Below are positions 51,348-60,232 of a DNA stretch of 64,000 nt, in pieces. Origin of the DNA: Cacconaster sp045599325 (GTDB lineage: Bacteria; Bacteroidota; Bacteroidia; Bacteroidales; UBA932). The notes beneath the pieces are model-generated. The model saw only the letters and a list, made by a program, of their open reading frames with translations. It did not search any database and was not told the origin of the DNA. The position numbers were made by a program, and so were the translations under genes. The DNA is taken from NCBI GenBank assembly GCA_045599325.1, contig JAZRVT010000028.1, forward strand, positions 1 through 64,000, written 5' to 3'. Position 1 is the first letter of the stretch, and every line of letters starts with the position of its first letter.

Positions 51348-52579
51348 GTTACAAGTTCAAACTCCTTGGCAGCCTCGCAGAGATATTCTTCATTGGCGCC
51401 GCCGTGCTGGTCGCCGTTGAGATAGGCAGCGAGCGCAGCTGGAAACGATCTGTGCTTCAGTCAAGACTTGAAGCGTACACGGATATCATAGACGAGGCCG
51501 GCGATTCGGCTGCATACATTGAAGAACTTCTTCCGGATGACATCCGTATCACTGTCCTGACGCAGGATGGAACGGTCACATACGATTCCTGCGAACCTTT
51601 GACGGCCCTCGACAACCATCACGAGAGACCGGAGATACAGGATGCGCTGGCTGACGGTGACGGCTATGCCATCCGTCAGTCGGAAACTGCCAATCAGAAA
51701 TATCTGTACTTCGCAAAGAATTATGACGGACGTATCATCCGCGCCGCACTGCCGTTTGAGGTCGATATGGAGAAATATTTCCGGCCCGACTGGGTGCTTC
51801 TGGCGGGTATCATACTCCTATTTGCGGTGCTGATGCTGCTGGCGATCAGCTATTCCCGCAGATATGAAAACCGTCTCCGTACTGCATCTGAAAACGCGGC
51901 CAGGGAATTGAAGCACTCGCTTACCAGCAACATAGCGCACGAACTGAAAACCCCTGTGACCAGCATTCGCGGATATCTGGAGACCATCATTGAGAATCCC
52001 GACATTTCAGAGGACAGGAAGAACCTCTTCATAGACCGCTCCTATACCCAGTCCATAAGACTCTCCGAACTCATCCGCGACGTCGCTCTCATCACCAAAC
52101 TGGAAGAGGCTCCGGAGCAGTTCCGCATCGAACCTATGGACCTCTGCAGCATCGTCGCGGAGGTGAGCGACGAATTCGAGAATGCGCTCCTCAAAGAGAG
52201 CATGAAGATAATCAGCCAAGTCCCCGCCAGGACAATGATGAACGGAAACCGCAGCCTTATGTATGCTGTCATCCGCAATCTCGTGGAGAACTCTGTCAAG
52301 TATGCGGGAAAAGGTGCTGAGATACACATAGAGGCAAGTCGCCACATCGACCACCTCGAACTGACTTATTATGACAACGGGGCAGGTGTAAGCGAATCTC
52401 AGCTCGGAAAGATCTTCGAAAGATTCTACAGCATACCGGGCAAGCCTGGAAGTACGGAAGGGTCAGGTCTCGGACTTTCTATAGTCAAGAATGCCGTTGC
52501 GTTCCACAAAGGCACTATATTCGCATCTATCAGGAAAGAAGGCGGCTTGCGCTTTGAAATGAAGTTCTACCGAATCTAA
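51344..52579 (+). CDS. Sensor histidine kinase (PhoR-like)
   Basis: A 411-residue membrane histidine kinase. Transmembrane helices lie at residues 8-26 and 150-170, enclosing a sensor domain of about 120 residues. The H-box SNIAHELKTPVTSIRG has His199, the N-box is VIRNLVENSVKYAG near 306, the D-box is YYDNGAGVSES near 343, and the G2 box is GSGLGLSIVKN near 378. No HAMP domain is obvious between TM2 and the H-box. It forms a two-component pair with the preceding regulator (ATGA overlap). The signal is not known; phosphate limitation is suggested only by the neighbouring Na/Pi transporter. Confidence 0.95.
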   Translation: MSYKFKLLGSLAEIFFIGAAVLVAVEIGSERSWKRSVLQSRLEAYTDIIDEAGDSAAYIEELLPDDIRITVLTQDGTVTYDSCEPLTALDNHHERPEIQDALADGDGYAIRQSETANQKYLYFAKNYDGRIIRAALPFEVDMEKYFRPDWVLLAGIILLFAVLMLLAISYSRRYENRLRTASENAARELKHSLTSNIAHELKTPVTSIRGYLETIIENPDISEDRKNLFIDRSYTQSIRLSELIRDVALITKLEEAPEQFRIEPMDLCSIVAEVSDEFENALLKESMKIISQVPARTMMNGNRSLMYAVIRNLVENSVKYAGKGAEIHIEASRHIDHLELTYYDNGAGVSESQLGKIFERFYSIPGKPGSTEGSGLGLSIVKNAVAFHKGTIFASIRKEGGLRFEMKFYRI

Positions 52580-52590
52580 CCATTTAGTGG

Positions 52591-52956
52591 ATGCTGATAA
52601 TCCTGTTCTTGATACTTGGTCTTCTGTCGCTGGCGTTGGGAATCCTCGGACTTTTCCTTCCGGGCCTGCCTACGACACCATTCCTGATACTCGCGTCCTA
52701 TTCTTTCATCAAGAGCAGTCCGCGGTTGCACAGACGGCTGCTGAATTCAAGATTTGGCGACCATCTCAGAAAATATGAGGAGAACCCCGGTCTCCACAGA
52801 AAAACGAAAATCTACATAATCTTCTTGATCACTGCAATGTGCAGTGTCTCGGCCATATTCTTCGCCAAGTCTGTCTTGCTGAGGATTCTCATAGGTGTTG
52901 CCGGCCTGATAGGAGCCATCGTCGTTTCTGTGGTCATCCCTACGTTAAAGGGCTGA
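52591..52956 (+). CDS. DUF454 (YbaN-like) small membrane protein
   Basis: A 121-residue membrane protein of the DUF454/YbaN family. The family hallmark GLFLPGLPTTPFLILASYSFIKSSPR lies near residues 20-45 (not all in one motif), followed by FGDHLRKYEENPGL, a cytoplasmic loop, and two more helices at 75-117. Function unknown. It begins 11 bases after the histidine kinase and may be the third gene of that transcript. Confidence 0.88.
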   Translation: MLIILFLILGLLSLALGILGLFLPGLPTTPFLILASYSFIKSSPRLHRRLLNSRFGDHLRKYEENPGLHRKTKIYIIFLITAMCSVSAIFFAKSVLLRILIGVAGLIGAIVVSVVIPTLKG

Positions 52957-53012
52957 AAAGTTTCCTGCAGACCGGTTTTCCATCGGACTTTGCCGCTATG
53001 GAAGTCTTATGG

Positions 53013-53708
53013 TTATATTCCGAGAAGTAAATTGAGCAATGGAACCAGGGCAGATGTGGCAACACCCATAAGGACAATGCACAGACCGCTAACTGCACCT
53101 TCGACCGCGCCCAGTTCTATGGCTCGCCCTGTACCGATCCCATGAGCCGAACATCCCATGGCCACGCCCTTTGCAACGGGGTCGGTAATCTTCAGAGCTT
53201 TTAATAGTGATGGGCCGAAGACTGCACCAAGCACACCTGTAAGAACGACAGATATAGCTATCAATGAAGTGCTGCCACCAGCGATGGAAGTGACATCGAT
53301 AGCAATAGGTACGGTGACTGACTTGGCTTCCATCGACCTTATCAGTTCGGAAGATGCATCGAACAATTTGCCGATTGACCATACTCCTGCGATACCGACC
53401 GTGCTGCCGACGACTACTGCGGAAAGAATGGCGGCAAAGTTCTTCCTTACTATTTCGATGTTGTCGTAAAGACGGAGAGCAAGAGCGACTACGCTGGGGC
53501 CAAGGAGGAAATCCAGGAGTCTGTTCCCGGCCCGGTAATCTGAATATGGAATCTTGAATATCAGAAGGGTGGCGATGATCACAATCATCGCAGTTATGAA
53601 AGGATGCAGGATAGAGGTCCCGCTTTTGCGGTGAATGAAGACGCCCAATAGATATGATGCCAAAGTCAGAAGGAGCATGGACGGCATACTTGTCACAACC
53701 TCCGTCAT
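53013..53708 (-). CDS. lrgB: LrgB/CidB family membrane protein
   Basis: A 231-residue inner-membrane protein of the LrgB/CidB family. Hydrophobic segments fill the whole length. Typical sequence includes FLLGPSVVALALRLYDN near residue 80, SVTVPIAIDVTSIAGG near 130, and MGCSAHGIGTGRAIELGAVEGAVSG near 190 (the family's most conserved region). LrgA/LrgB pairs were first described as murein-hydrolase modulators; in Bacillus subtilis (PftAB) and Streptococcus mutans related pairs move pyruvate. The start at 53708 was chosen because it gives the usual N-terminus and a 4-base overlap with lrgA. It sits beside a sialate-lyase operon, which generates pyruvate. Confidence 0.92.
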   Translation of the reverse strand: MTEVVTSMPSMLLLTLASYLLGVFIHRKSGTSILHPFITAMIVIIATLLIFKIPYSDYRAGNRLLDFLLGPSVVALALRLYDNIEIVRKNFAAILSAVVVGSTVGIAGVWSIGKLFDASSELIRSMEAKSVTVPIAIDVTSIAGGSTSLIAISVVLTGVLGAVFGPSLLKALKITDPVAKGVAMGCSAHGIGTGRAIELGAVEGAVSGLCIVLMGVATSALVPLLNLLLGI

Positions 53709-54052
53709 CTCTTTTTGAATTTTGTTATTGTCTGGTGCGTCCATCCCGATGAGGCAAGCACTAGAATCCAGCATACAACCATTATCACCAGCCATGTGAC
53801 AAGGCTGGTCCTTATGAGACCCCACTGGTCGATGATGCCTATAGCTGAAGGAATAAACAGGACAGTCATATTCTTCGTAAGGAAGTCAGATGCCTGCCTG
53901 ATCCATTCAGGCTTTATCAACTTGAAGCACAGAGCGATGAACAACAGCAGCATCCCTATGACGCTTCCAGGCATGAAATGCCCGGTCAGCGAAGAAATCA
54001 GTTCGCCTGCAACAAGAAAAGTCAGAATGATGCTGAAACCTATGACCGGCAT
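53705..54052 (-). CDS. lrgA: LrgA/CidA family membrane protein
   Basis: A 115-residue, four-helix membrane protein of the LrgA/CidA family, partner of LrgB. Conserved stretch GHFMPGSVIGMLLLFIAL near residue 24 and FLTKNMTVLFIPSAIGII near 58 fit the family. The frame is open upstream to 54127, but the extra 25 residues are polar, cysteine- and arginine-rich and not family-like, so MPVIGFSIIL at 54052 is preferred. It overlaps lrgB by 4 bases and follows the GntR regulator by 90 bases on the same strand. Confidence 0.9.
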   Translation of the reverse strand: MPVIGFSIILTFLVAGELISSLTGHFMPGSVIGMLLLFIALCFKLIKPEWIRQASDFLTKNMTVLFIPSAIGIIDQWGLIRTSLVTWLVIMVVCWILVLASSGWTHQTITKFKKR

Positions 54053-54068
54053 GGCCCGAACGGATAAA

Positions 54069-54143
54069 TCAGTTCTTTTGTGCAGTGATCGCAGACAAGT
54101 TCGACATATTTGCCGATGTGGCATCAATTTCAGAGCGGTTCAT
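54069..54143 (-). CDS. Possible 24-residue leader peptide between gntR and lrgA
   Basis: The stop of the GntR gene overlaps an ATG (TAATG) opening a 24-codon frame, MNRSEIDATSANMSNLSAIT and four more residues, ending 16 bases before lrgA. It is polar, without a membrane segment. It could be a translational-coupling leader or chance; the only support is its position. Confidence 0.2.
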   Translation of the reverse strand: MNRSEIDATSANMSNLSAITAQKN

Positions 54144-54856
54144 TACTTTTTATTCTGAAGCTCGTGATAAGCAGCAAGGCTCGATTCCTTTCTTACAAAC
54201 TGAACGTCAAGATGAATTCTCATGGCAGACCTGAACCTCTCGACGTCTCCCTGTTTAAGAACAGCGACAAGTGTTCTATGGGTTAACACATCATTCCTGA
54301 GCCAGTCAGTCTGTTTTGGGGGATACAAGGCAAATAAATCGTGCAGTATGTGCTGAAAATATTCCAGGCTCTTGTTTCCGGTCATCTTGTAAAGGATTGT
54401 ATGGAACTGGATATCAAGTTCCTTCAGCTCTTCAGGGTCTTGGCTTGCCTCTTCCTTCTCTACGATTTCAAGCAGTTGGGCTATCTGTTCTTCTGTGCTG
54501 TTCTTCACAGCCAGATCCGCCATTCCAATTTCAAGCATCAGACGAAGTTCATACATGTCCTTGATGGATTCCATGTCGAGAAGTCCCGACATGAAAACAT
54601 ACTGTAAAATACCGAACACCTTAGGCTGGACGAATATCGTCCCCTTTTTCCTTTTTGTTTCTATGAACCCCAAAGTCTTTAATCCGCTAATGGCTTCCCT
54701 CATTACAACGCGGCTCACCCCTAGTTCTTGTGCAAGCTCGTTTTCTTTAGGAAGGACTGAGTTGTATTCATATCCTTTATCCTTTATGTACTTAAGAATT
54801 CTGTCTTGTGTTGCTTCTACTTGAGAATTGTTGCGGTCGTTGGTCATAGGTGACAT
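54143..54856 (-). CDS. GntR/FadR-type (FCD domain) transcriptional regulator
   Basis: A 237-residue regulator. The N-terminal winged helix (residues about 15-75) includes LPKENELAQELGVSRVVMREAISGL (recognition helix in its second half) and the wing TKRKKGTIFVQ. The C-terminal helical FCD ligand-binding domain carries DIQFHTILYKMTGN near 150 and a histidine in THRTLVAVLKQGD near 200, metal/ligand positions in FCD proteins. NanR of Escherichia coli is the same family. It is divergent from the sialic-acid operon and upstream of lrgAB, so it probably controls both. The start at 54856 was chosen because a TACCTTTG promoter at 54869-54876 excludes the longer frame. Confidence 0.92.
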   Translation of the reverse strand: MSPMTNDRNNSQVEATQDRILKYIKDKGYEYNSVLPKENELAQELGVSRVVMREAISGLKTLGFIETKRKKGTIFVQPKVFGILQYVFMSGLLDMESIKDMYELRLMLEIGMADLAVKNSTEEQIAQLLEIVEKEEASQDPEELKELDIQFHTILYKMTGNKSLEYFQHILHDLFALYPPKQTDWLRNDVLTHRTLVAVLKQGDVERFRSAMRIHLDVQFVRKESSLAAYHELQNKK

Positions 54857-54868
54857 ATCATATTCGTG

Positions 54869-54876
54869 CAAAGGTA
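54869..54876 (-). promoter_or_regulatory. -7 promoter element of gntR-lrgAB (TACCTTTG)
   Basis: Minus-strand TACCTTTG, perfect consensus, 12 bases before the preferred GntR start codon. Confidence 0.65.
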
Positions 54877-54935
54877 GTAATAAATAATTATATGTATTAT
54901 CTGAAAGTGAGTTATTGTTGGCAGGGGTCGCGCTA

Positions 54936-55057
54936 TAGATACTATCTAATATAAGGTTTATGCTTAATTTGTATTAAAAATGAAGAAAATATTTTCAATA
55001 GATATTACCTAAATAAAATTTTTTATATATTTGCGATAACTCTTGTAACTATAGATA
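54936..55057 (+). promoter_or_regulatory. Candidate GntR operator sites (TAGATA half-sites)
   Basis: A perfect 13-base inverted repeat TAGATACTATCTA lies at 54936-54948. The half-site TAGATA recurs in the same orientation at 54999-55004 and 55052-55057, flanking the nanA -7 element at 55026-55033. The 215-base region between the divergent gntR and nanA genes is otherwise AT-rich without coding potential. The spacing and position fit binding by the FCD-type regulator, as with the repeated sites of NanR, but this is inference. Confidence 0.45.
55026..55033 (+). promoter_or_regulatory. -7 promoter element of the sialic-acid operon (TATATTTG)
   Basis: TATATTTG, perfect consensus, 52 bases before the nanA start codon, giving a leader of roughly 45-50 bases that contains one TAGATA half-site. 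Confidence 0.65.
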
Positions 55058-55085
55058 AATACTACTTATTATTAATTTTCAACGC

Positions 55086-56003
55086 ATGGCAAAAATTACA
55101 GGTCTAATTGATGCTCCGTTCACCCCTATGCTGGCAAACGGGGATGTTAATCTCGATGTTATTCCGGCCTATGCCCAAATGCTTGCCGCTAACGGTCTTC
55201 AGGGCGTTTTCATAAACGGATCTTCTGGAGAGGGATATATGCTCACTACTGAAGAGAGAATGGCTATCGCACGTGCATGGATAAAGGCCGTACCTGAAGG
55301 TTTCAAGGTGATAGTACACGTAGGTAGCTGCTGTCTGCGGGAAAGTGTCAAACTTGCTGCTGATGCGCAGGCCATCGGAGCCTGGGGCATCGGTGCCATG
55401 GCACCTCCTTTCCCGAAAATCGGCCGCATCGAGGAGCTTGTCAAGTACTGCGAAGCCATTTGCGCCGCAGCACCCGAACTTCCCTTTTATTACTACCACA
55501 TTCCTGCGTTCAACGGTTGCTTCCTTCCTATGCTGGACCTCCTGAAGGCTGTGGATGGGCGTATCTCCAACTTTGCCGGAATCAAATACACTTTTGAGAG
55601 TCTGTACGAATACAATCAGTGCCGTCTCTACAAGGATGGAAAGTATGACATGCTCCACGGACAGGACGAAACAATTCTTCCAAGCCTTGCACAAGGAGGA
55701 GCCCGGGGAGGTATCGGTGGAACCACCAACTACAACGGCCGTGAACTGGTCGGCATTATTGAAGCGTGGAAGAACGGCGACATTGAGACAGCCCGTGAGA
55801 AGCAGAACTTCTCTCAGGAGGTCATCAACATTATCTGCAAGTACCGTGGCAATATCGTGGGCGGCAAGAGAATAATGAAACTTATCGGTCTTGATCTTGG
55901 ACCGAATCGGGTTCCTTTCCGCAACATGACTGAGGAGGAAGAGGCAGCTTTGAAGAATGACCTCGAAGCAATAGGATTCTTTGACAGGTGCAATAAGTTC
56001 TAA
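55086..56003 (+). CDS. nanA: N-acetylneuraminate lyase
   Basis: A 305-residue class I aldolase of the DHDPS/NAL family, cytoplasmic, splitting N-acetylneuraminate to ManNAc and pyruvate. The carboxylate-binding loop GSSGEG is at residues 45-50, the catalytic tyrosine is Tyr137 in FYYYHIPAFNG, and the Schiff-base lysine is Lys167 in FAGIKYTFESLYEY. The substrate-loop residues (GIKYT, FNG) match NAL rather than dihydrodipicolinate synthase. The next gene is an N-acylglucosamine 2-epimerase, which supports the call. First gene of the operon. Confidence 0.93.
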   Translation: MAKITGLIDAPFTPMLANGDVNLDVIPAYAQMLAANGLQGVFINGSSGEGYMLTTEERMAIARAWIKAVPEGFKVIVHVGSCCLRESVKLAADAQAIGAWGIGAMAPPFPKIGRIEELVKYCEAICAAAPELPFYYYHIPAFNGCFLPMLDLLKAVDGRISNFAGIKYTFESLYEYNQCRLYKDGKYDMLHGQDETILPSLAQGGARGGIGGTTNYNGRELVGIIEAWKNGDIETAREKQNFSQEVINIICKYRGNIVGGKRIMKLIGLDLGPNRVPFRNMTEEEEAALKNDLEAIGFFDRCNKF

Positions 56004-56006
56004 ACC

Positions 56007-57191
56007 ATGACAACAGCGCAGAAACATTACCTGGAGCAAAGTCGTGATATTTATCTTGGCACGCTCGTGAACGATATTATGCCGTTCTGGCTCCAGCATG
56101 GTCTGGACCGCGAGAACGGCGGCGTGTACACCTGCCTTGACCGTGACGGAACTCTTATGGACACCACAAAGAGCGTTTGGTTCCAGGGCCGGTTTGGCTT
56201 TATCGCCTCCTATGCGTACAACAATATCAAAAAGAACCCAGAGTGGATCGCTGCTTCCAAATCCTGCATAGACTTCATAGAGGCACATTGCTTCGACACC
56301 GACGGCCATATGTTCTTCACTGTGACCGCAGATGGTGCGGGTGTACAGAAGCGCCGCTATGTATTCTCCGAGTGCTTCGCCATAATTGCCATGGCCGAGT
56401 ATGCACTTGCTTCAGCAGACATGACATATGCGCAGAAGGCTCTGGAACTCTTCAAGCGTACGCGCGAGATGCTTGCACGTCCTGGCTTCCTTCCTCCGAA
56501 GACCGCCCAGAAGGGCTACAGCCATTCAATTACAATGATGTTCTTCAATGTGGTTGCCGTGTTGAAGAAGGTCGTTGACGATCCCGCTTTGGACGAGCAG
56601 CTGCATACTTCTCTTGAACTCATTGAGACCAAGCTTCTCAGCAAGGAGTACAGGACTGTCCTGGAGAGCGTAGACGAGGAAGGAAAACTCGTTGATACCA
56701 TAGCCGGCCGTGTAATCAATCCGGGCCACTGCATAGAGACATCGTGGTTCCTGATGGAAACCGCAGGCCTTTTCGATGATCCGGAGCACGTGAAGGAACT
56801 TGCCCTGCAGATCTTTGACTGGGACTTCGAGTGGGGATGGGACGAGGAATTCGGCGGAGTGATCAACTTCAAGGACTGCCGCAACTTTCCTCCTCAGGAC
56901 TATTCTCAGGATATGAAATTCTGGTGGCCGCAGTGCGAAACCATAATTGCATCGTTGTATGCCTACAAACTCACTGGGGATGACAAGTATTTGGACATTC
57001 ACAAAGCTGCTAATGACTGGGCATTCAAGCACTTCGCAGACGAGAAGTTCGGTGAGTGGTACGGCTATCTGCATCGCGACGGCACCGTTGCGCAGCCTGC
57101 CAAGGGCAACATCTTCAAAGGACCGTTTCACGTTCCCAGGATGCTGATCAAGTCTTATTTACTGTGTAACGATATTTTAAATCAATACTAA
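56007..57191 (+). CDS. N-acylglucosamine 2-epimerase (AGE family)
   Basis: A 394-residue (alpha/alpha)6-barrel protein of the N-acylglucosamine 2-epimerase family, interconverting ManNAc and GlcNAc. Typical sequence: GLDRENGGVYTCLDRDG near residue 30, KSVWFQGRFGFIASYAY near 57, NPGHCIETSWFLMETAG near 237 with a catalytic histidine, and WWPQCETIIASLYAYKLTGD near 306. The last helix holds the second catalytic histidine. It starts 3 bases after nanA, and together the two give the lyase-epimerase route to GlcNAc that Bacteroides fragilis uses (NanE epimerase type), avoiding ManNAc kinase. No signal peptide. Confidence 0.93.
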   Translation: MTTAQKHYLEQSRDIYLGTLVNDIMPFWLQHGLDRENGGVYTCLDRDGTLMDTTKSVWFQGRFGFIASYAYNNIKKNPEWIAASKSCIDFIEAHCFDTDGHMFFTVTADGAGVQKRRYVFSECFAIIAMAEYALASADMTYAQKALELFKRTREMLARPGFLPPKTAQKGYSHSITMMFFNVVAVLKKVVDDPALDEQLHTSLELIETKLLSKEYRTVLESVDEEGKLVDTIAGRVINPGHCIETSWFLMETAGLFDDPEHVKELALQIFDWDFEWGWDEEFGGVINFKDCRNFPPQDYSQDMKFWWPQCETIIASLYAYKLTGDDKYLDIHKAANDWAFKHFADEKFGEWYGYLHRDGTVAQPAKGNIFKGPFHVPRMLIKSYLLCNDILNQY

Positions 57192-57209
57192 TCATTAATT
57201 CAATATTTT

Positions 57210-60200
57210 ATGAAAAAAATCTGTTCTATTGTATTCACACTGCTGCTTGCGCTTCAAGCGCTCGCACAGACGAACACAGTATCCGGAACGGTAAAGGACA
57301 ATACCGGCGAGCCTCTCATCGGCGTCGCCGTTATTGAAAAAGGCACAAACAATGGTGTCTCGACCGAACTGGATGGCACTTACACAATCAATGTGAAGGA
57401 CGGAGCTGTTCTTTCCTTCTCTTGTATTGGATATATTGATCAGGAAGTCGCTGTCAACGGCCGTGCTGTCGTTGATGTTGTGTTGGATGATGACATTACG
57501 CTGCTTAATGATGTCGTGGTCATTGGATATGGCACACAGAAAAAATCCAGCATGACAGCATCTGTTGCTTCAATTTCTTCAAAGGAAGTTTCGAAGATGG
57601 TTACATCAAATGTCGCCTCTGCTCTCCTTGGACGAACCCCTGGTGTAGATATTCTCCAGAATGGTGCCGAGGCAGGTGGCGACATCAGCATCGTTATCCG
57701 TGGTGCTGGCTCATTCGGCGAGACTGAACCTCTCTACGTAATTGACGGTGCAATCGGCAGCAATGGAATCAACCTTCTGAATCCCAATGATATTGCGTCA
57801 ATTGAGATCCTCAAGGATGGCGCAGCGGCCGCAATCTATGGCTCGCGGGCAGCAAACGGAGTTGTCCTCATCACAACCAAGAATGGCAGGGCGGGCAATG
57901 TTGTCGTCGAACTCAATGGTTCATACTCGTATCAAACGCCATCCAAGATGCTTGACTTCATGAATGCGGATCAGTGGAGAAACTATGCAAATATGATATG
58001 TGAGAACAGTCCTTCATTCGATCCTGCTCCTCAGAATGTTCATCCCAGCGACCCTGGCAGAAGCCAGGACTGGCAGGAACTTTATTATCACAATGCCCCA
58101 ATGTACAACATCGGAGCAAATGTATCCGGCGGTAGCGAAAATGCCTTGTTCAGTACCAGCATAGGTTATACCCGCCAGGATGGTATTGTCATCGAGTCCG
58201 GTTATGACAAGTACAACGCAAGGGTGAACGGCATGTTCAAGAAAGGACGCTTTGTGTTCCAGGAGAATCTCGCTGTCGCACACGGCAAGAAACAGGTCGG
58301 ACCATCCAACAGAGCGATTGAAATCCCTACCATCCCTGTTACCGACTCCTATGGCAGATATATCTCCACGCCTCTTCTTGATGGTTACTCGACCACCAAT
58401 ATGGATATCACCAACCCTCTTGCCGCTATCTATGTAAGGGATCAGTATGTCGAAAAGACAGAGACCACAGGCAGTTTCAGCGCCGGAGTGGACATCTGGA
58501 ACGGACTGAAATTCAAGAGTACTCTTTCAGGCAGTCTCCTCAATACACACGGATACAACCACACTCCTGAGTACGCATCATATTGGGATGAGAACGGTAC
58601 CCCTGATTCACACTTCAGCCAGCCATATACCTCTCTTGATGAGTCCAGGGCAACAAGCTTCAATTACACGATTGATAATATTCTCACATTCAAGAATACA
58701 TTTGGCGGACATACTGTCGATGCACTCCTCGGCCATAGCTGGATGCGTGAGTTTTATCGCATCAATTCAATCGATACAGGCGTTGCTGACCTTGGCTCAC
58801 CTTCAATTACAACGTATAATGGCGCTGGAACCATTGGGTCAAATGAGGCAAATGCCGCTCTTCTTTCTTTCTTCGCGCGTCTCAATTATGACTACAATGA
58901 CAGGTACCTCTTCTCAGCAAGCATACGCCGCGATGAGTCATCCAAGTTCGCTAAGGGGCATCGAGTAGGCTACTTCCCATCTGTATCGGCAGGCTGGAAC
59001 ATCCATAACGAGAACTGGTTCAATATCCCCGCCATCAGCAAGCTCAAACTTCGTGCAAGCTATGGTGAGCTTGGAGCAAACTTCATCTCTCCATATTCAT
59101 TCCTGTCTCTTGCATATGGTCCTGTTCCTACCATATTCAATAACAAACGTCAGTATGGATACGTAACACGGCTTGCCCAGTCGGATCTTACCTGGGAGAC
59201 TTCCATATCGAAGAACGTCGCTCTTGAGACATCATTCTTCAACGATGCGCTCAGTTTCAGCGTTGAATATTTCTCGAAAATCAACAAGGACCTCCTTGCA
59301 CCACTTGAAGCACTTCCTTCATCAGGTCAGACAATCGTAGTCAACGATGGCGAAGTCCCTTATTACAACACTGCTTCAGTTGAGAACAGGGGTTGGGAAT
59401 TTATGCTCGGCTATAGGAAAGCACTTGACAGGGACTGGCATATCGATGTCCAGGGGAACATCTCATTCTTGAAAAACAATGTGCTTGCACTTGGCGAAGG
59501 CGTACAGCCAATACGAGGCAGCCTTATGAGCTCAAAGTTCTCAGACAGGCCTACAATCACACAGCCCGGTATGCCAATAGGCACATTCTGGGGATATAAG
59601 GTAGTCGGTCTTTCTTCTGAAGGAGACTTCCTTTATGAGGCAGCGGACGGTACGGCAAAGACGGCCAAGGATGTGGGTGAAGCTGACAAGCAGGTCATTG
59701 GCAATCCTACTCCAGACTTTACATACGGACTCAATGTCAACGTAAACTACAAGAATTGGGATCTCACCGCTTTCTTCCAAGGTACACAGGGCAATGACAT
59801 TTTTGCTGCTGCGAAGTATCAGTTCTATTTCAACCCGGACAGCAATGCACTGGTTGATGCAATGAACTCCTGGACCTCATCGAACAAGAATACAAATCTT
59901 CCGATTGCAAAGACTGACAACTTCAACGGAGGTAACTCTCTTCCAAGCTCATTCTATATTGAGGATGGTTCATACTTCCGCTGCAAGAATCTCCAGATCG
60001 GTTATACTTTCAATGAAAAACAGCTCGCAAAAACCGGATTCATCAACGGAATGAGACTCTATGTCAGCGTCCAGAACCTCTTCACACTTACCAAGTACCC
60101 TCTGTATGACCCTGAGGTCAGCAGCAACACTCTGTTTGATAGGGGAATTGATGGTCTTTACCAGACAGCGCCTGCTGTCAACGCAAGGACATACAATGTC

Positions 60201-60221
60201 GGTTTTAACATAACATTCTAA
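57210..60221 (+). CDS. SusC-like TonB-dependent transporter of the sialic-acid locus
   Basis: A 1003-residue SusC-family receptor. Signal peptide (to about residue 20, ALAQ), carboxypeptidase-regulatory-like domain (SGTVKDNTGEPLIGVAVIE), the signature LLNDVVVIGYGTQKK near residue 96, a plug with SIEILKDGAAAAIYGSRAANG near 200 (split), and a long barrel ending in VGFNITF with terminal Phe. It would import sialylated saccharides or sialic acid captured by the SusD encoded 11 bases downstream. Base composition is AT-richer than the SusC gene at 19465-22386. Confidence 0.96.
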   Translation: MKKICSIVFTLLLALQALAQTNTVSGTVKDNTGEPLIGVAVIEKGTNNGVSTELDGTYTINVKDGAVLSFSCIGYIDQEVAVNGRAVVDVVLDDDITLLNDVVVIGYGTQKKSSMTASVASISSKEVSKMVTSNVASALLGRTPGVDILQNGAEAGGDISIVIRGAGSFGETEPLYVIDGAIGSNGINLLNPNDIASIEILKDGAAAAIYGSRAANGVVLITTKNGRAGNVVVELNGSYSYQTPSKMLDFMNADQWRNYANMICENSPSFDPAPQNVHPSDPGRSQDWQELYYHNAPMYNIGANVSGGSENALFSTSIGYTRQDGIVIESGYDKYNARVNGMFKKGRFVFQENLAVAHGKKQVGPSNRAIEIPTIPVTDSYGRYISTPLLDGYSTTNMDITNPLAAIYVRDQYVEKTETTGSFSAGVDIWNGLKFKSTLSGSLLNTHGYNHTPEYASYWDENGTPDSHFSQPYTSLDESRATSFNYTIDNILTFKNTFGGHTVDALLGHSWMREFYRINSIDTGVADLGSPSITTYNGAGTIGSNEANAALLSFFARLNYDYNDRYLFSASIRRDESSKFAKGHRVGYFPSVSAGWNIHNENWFNIPAISKLKLRASYGELGANFISPYSFLSLAYGPVPTIFNNKRQYGYVTRLAQSDLTWETSISKNVALETSFFNDALSFSVEYFSKINKDLLAPLEALPSSGQTIVVNDGEVPYYNTASVENRGWEFMLGYRKALDRDWHIDVQGNISFLKNNVLALGEGVQPIRGSLMSSKFSDRPTITQPGMPIGTFWGYKVVGLSSEGDFLYEAADGTAKTAKDVGEADKQVIGNPTPDFTYGLNVNVNYKNWDLTAFFQGTQGNDIFAAAKYQFYFNPDSNALVDAMNSWTSSNKNTNLPIAKTDNFNGGNSLPSSFYIEDGSYFRCKNLQIGYTFNEKQLAKTGFINGMRLYVSVQNLFTLTKYPLYDPEVSSNTLFDRGIDGLYQTAPAVNARTYNVGFNITF

Positions 60222-60232
60222 TTAACAAGTCC

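Noticed and set aside
55104..56309. A 401-codon open frame antisense to nanA and the epimerase
   Set aside because: Crosses the junction of two well-supported genes; no signal peptide, motif or promoter.
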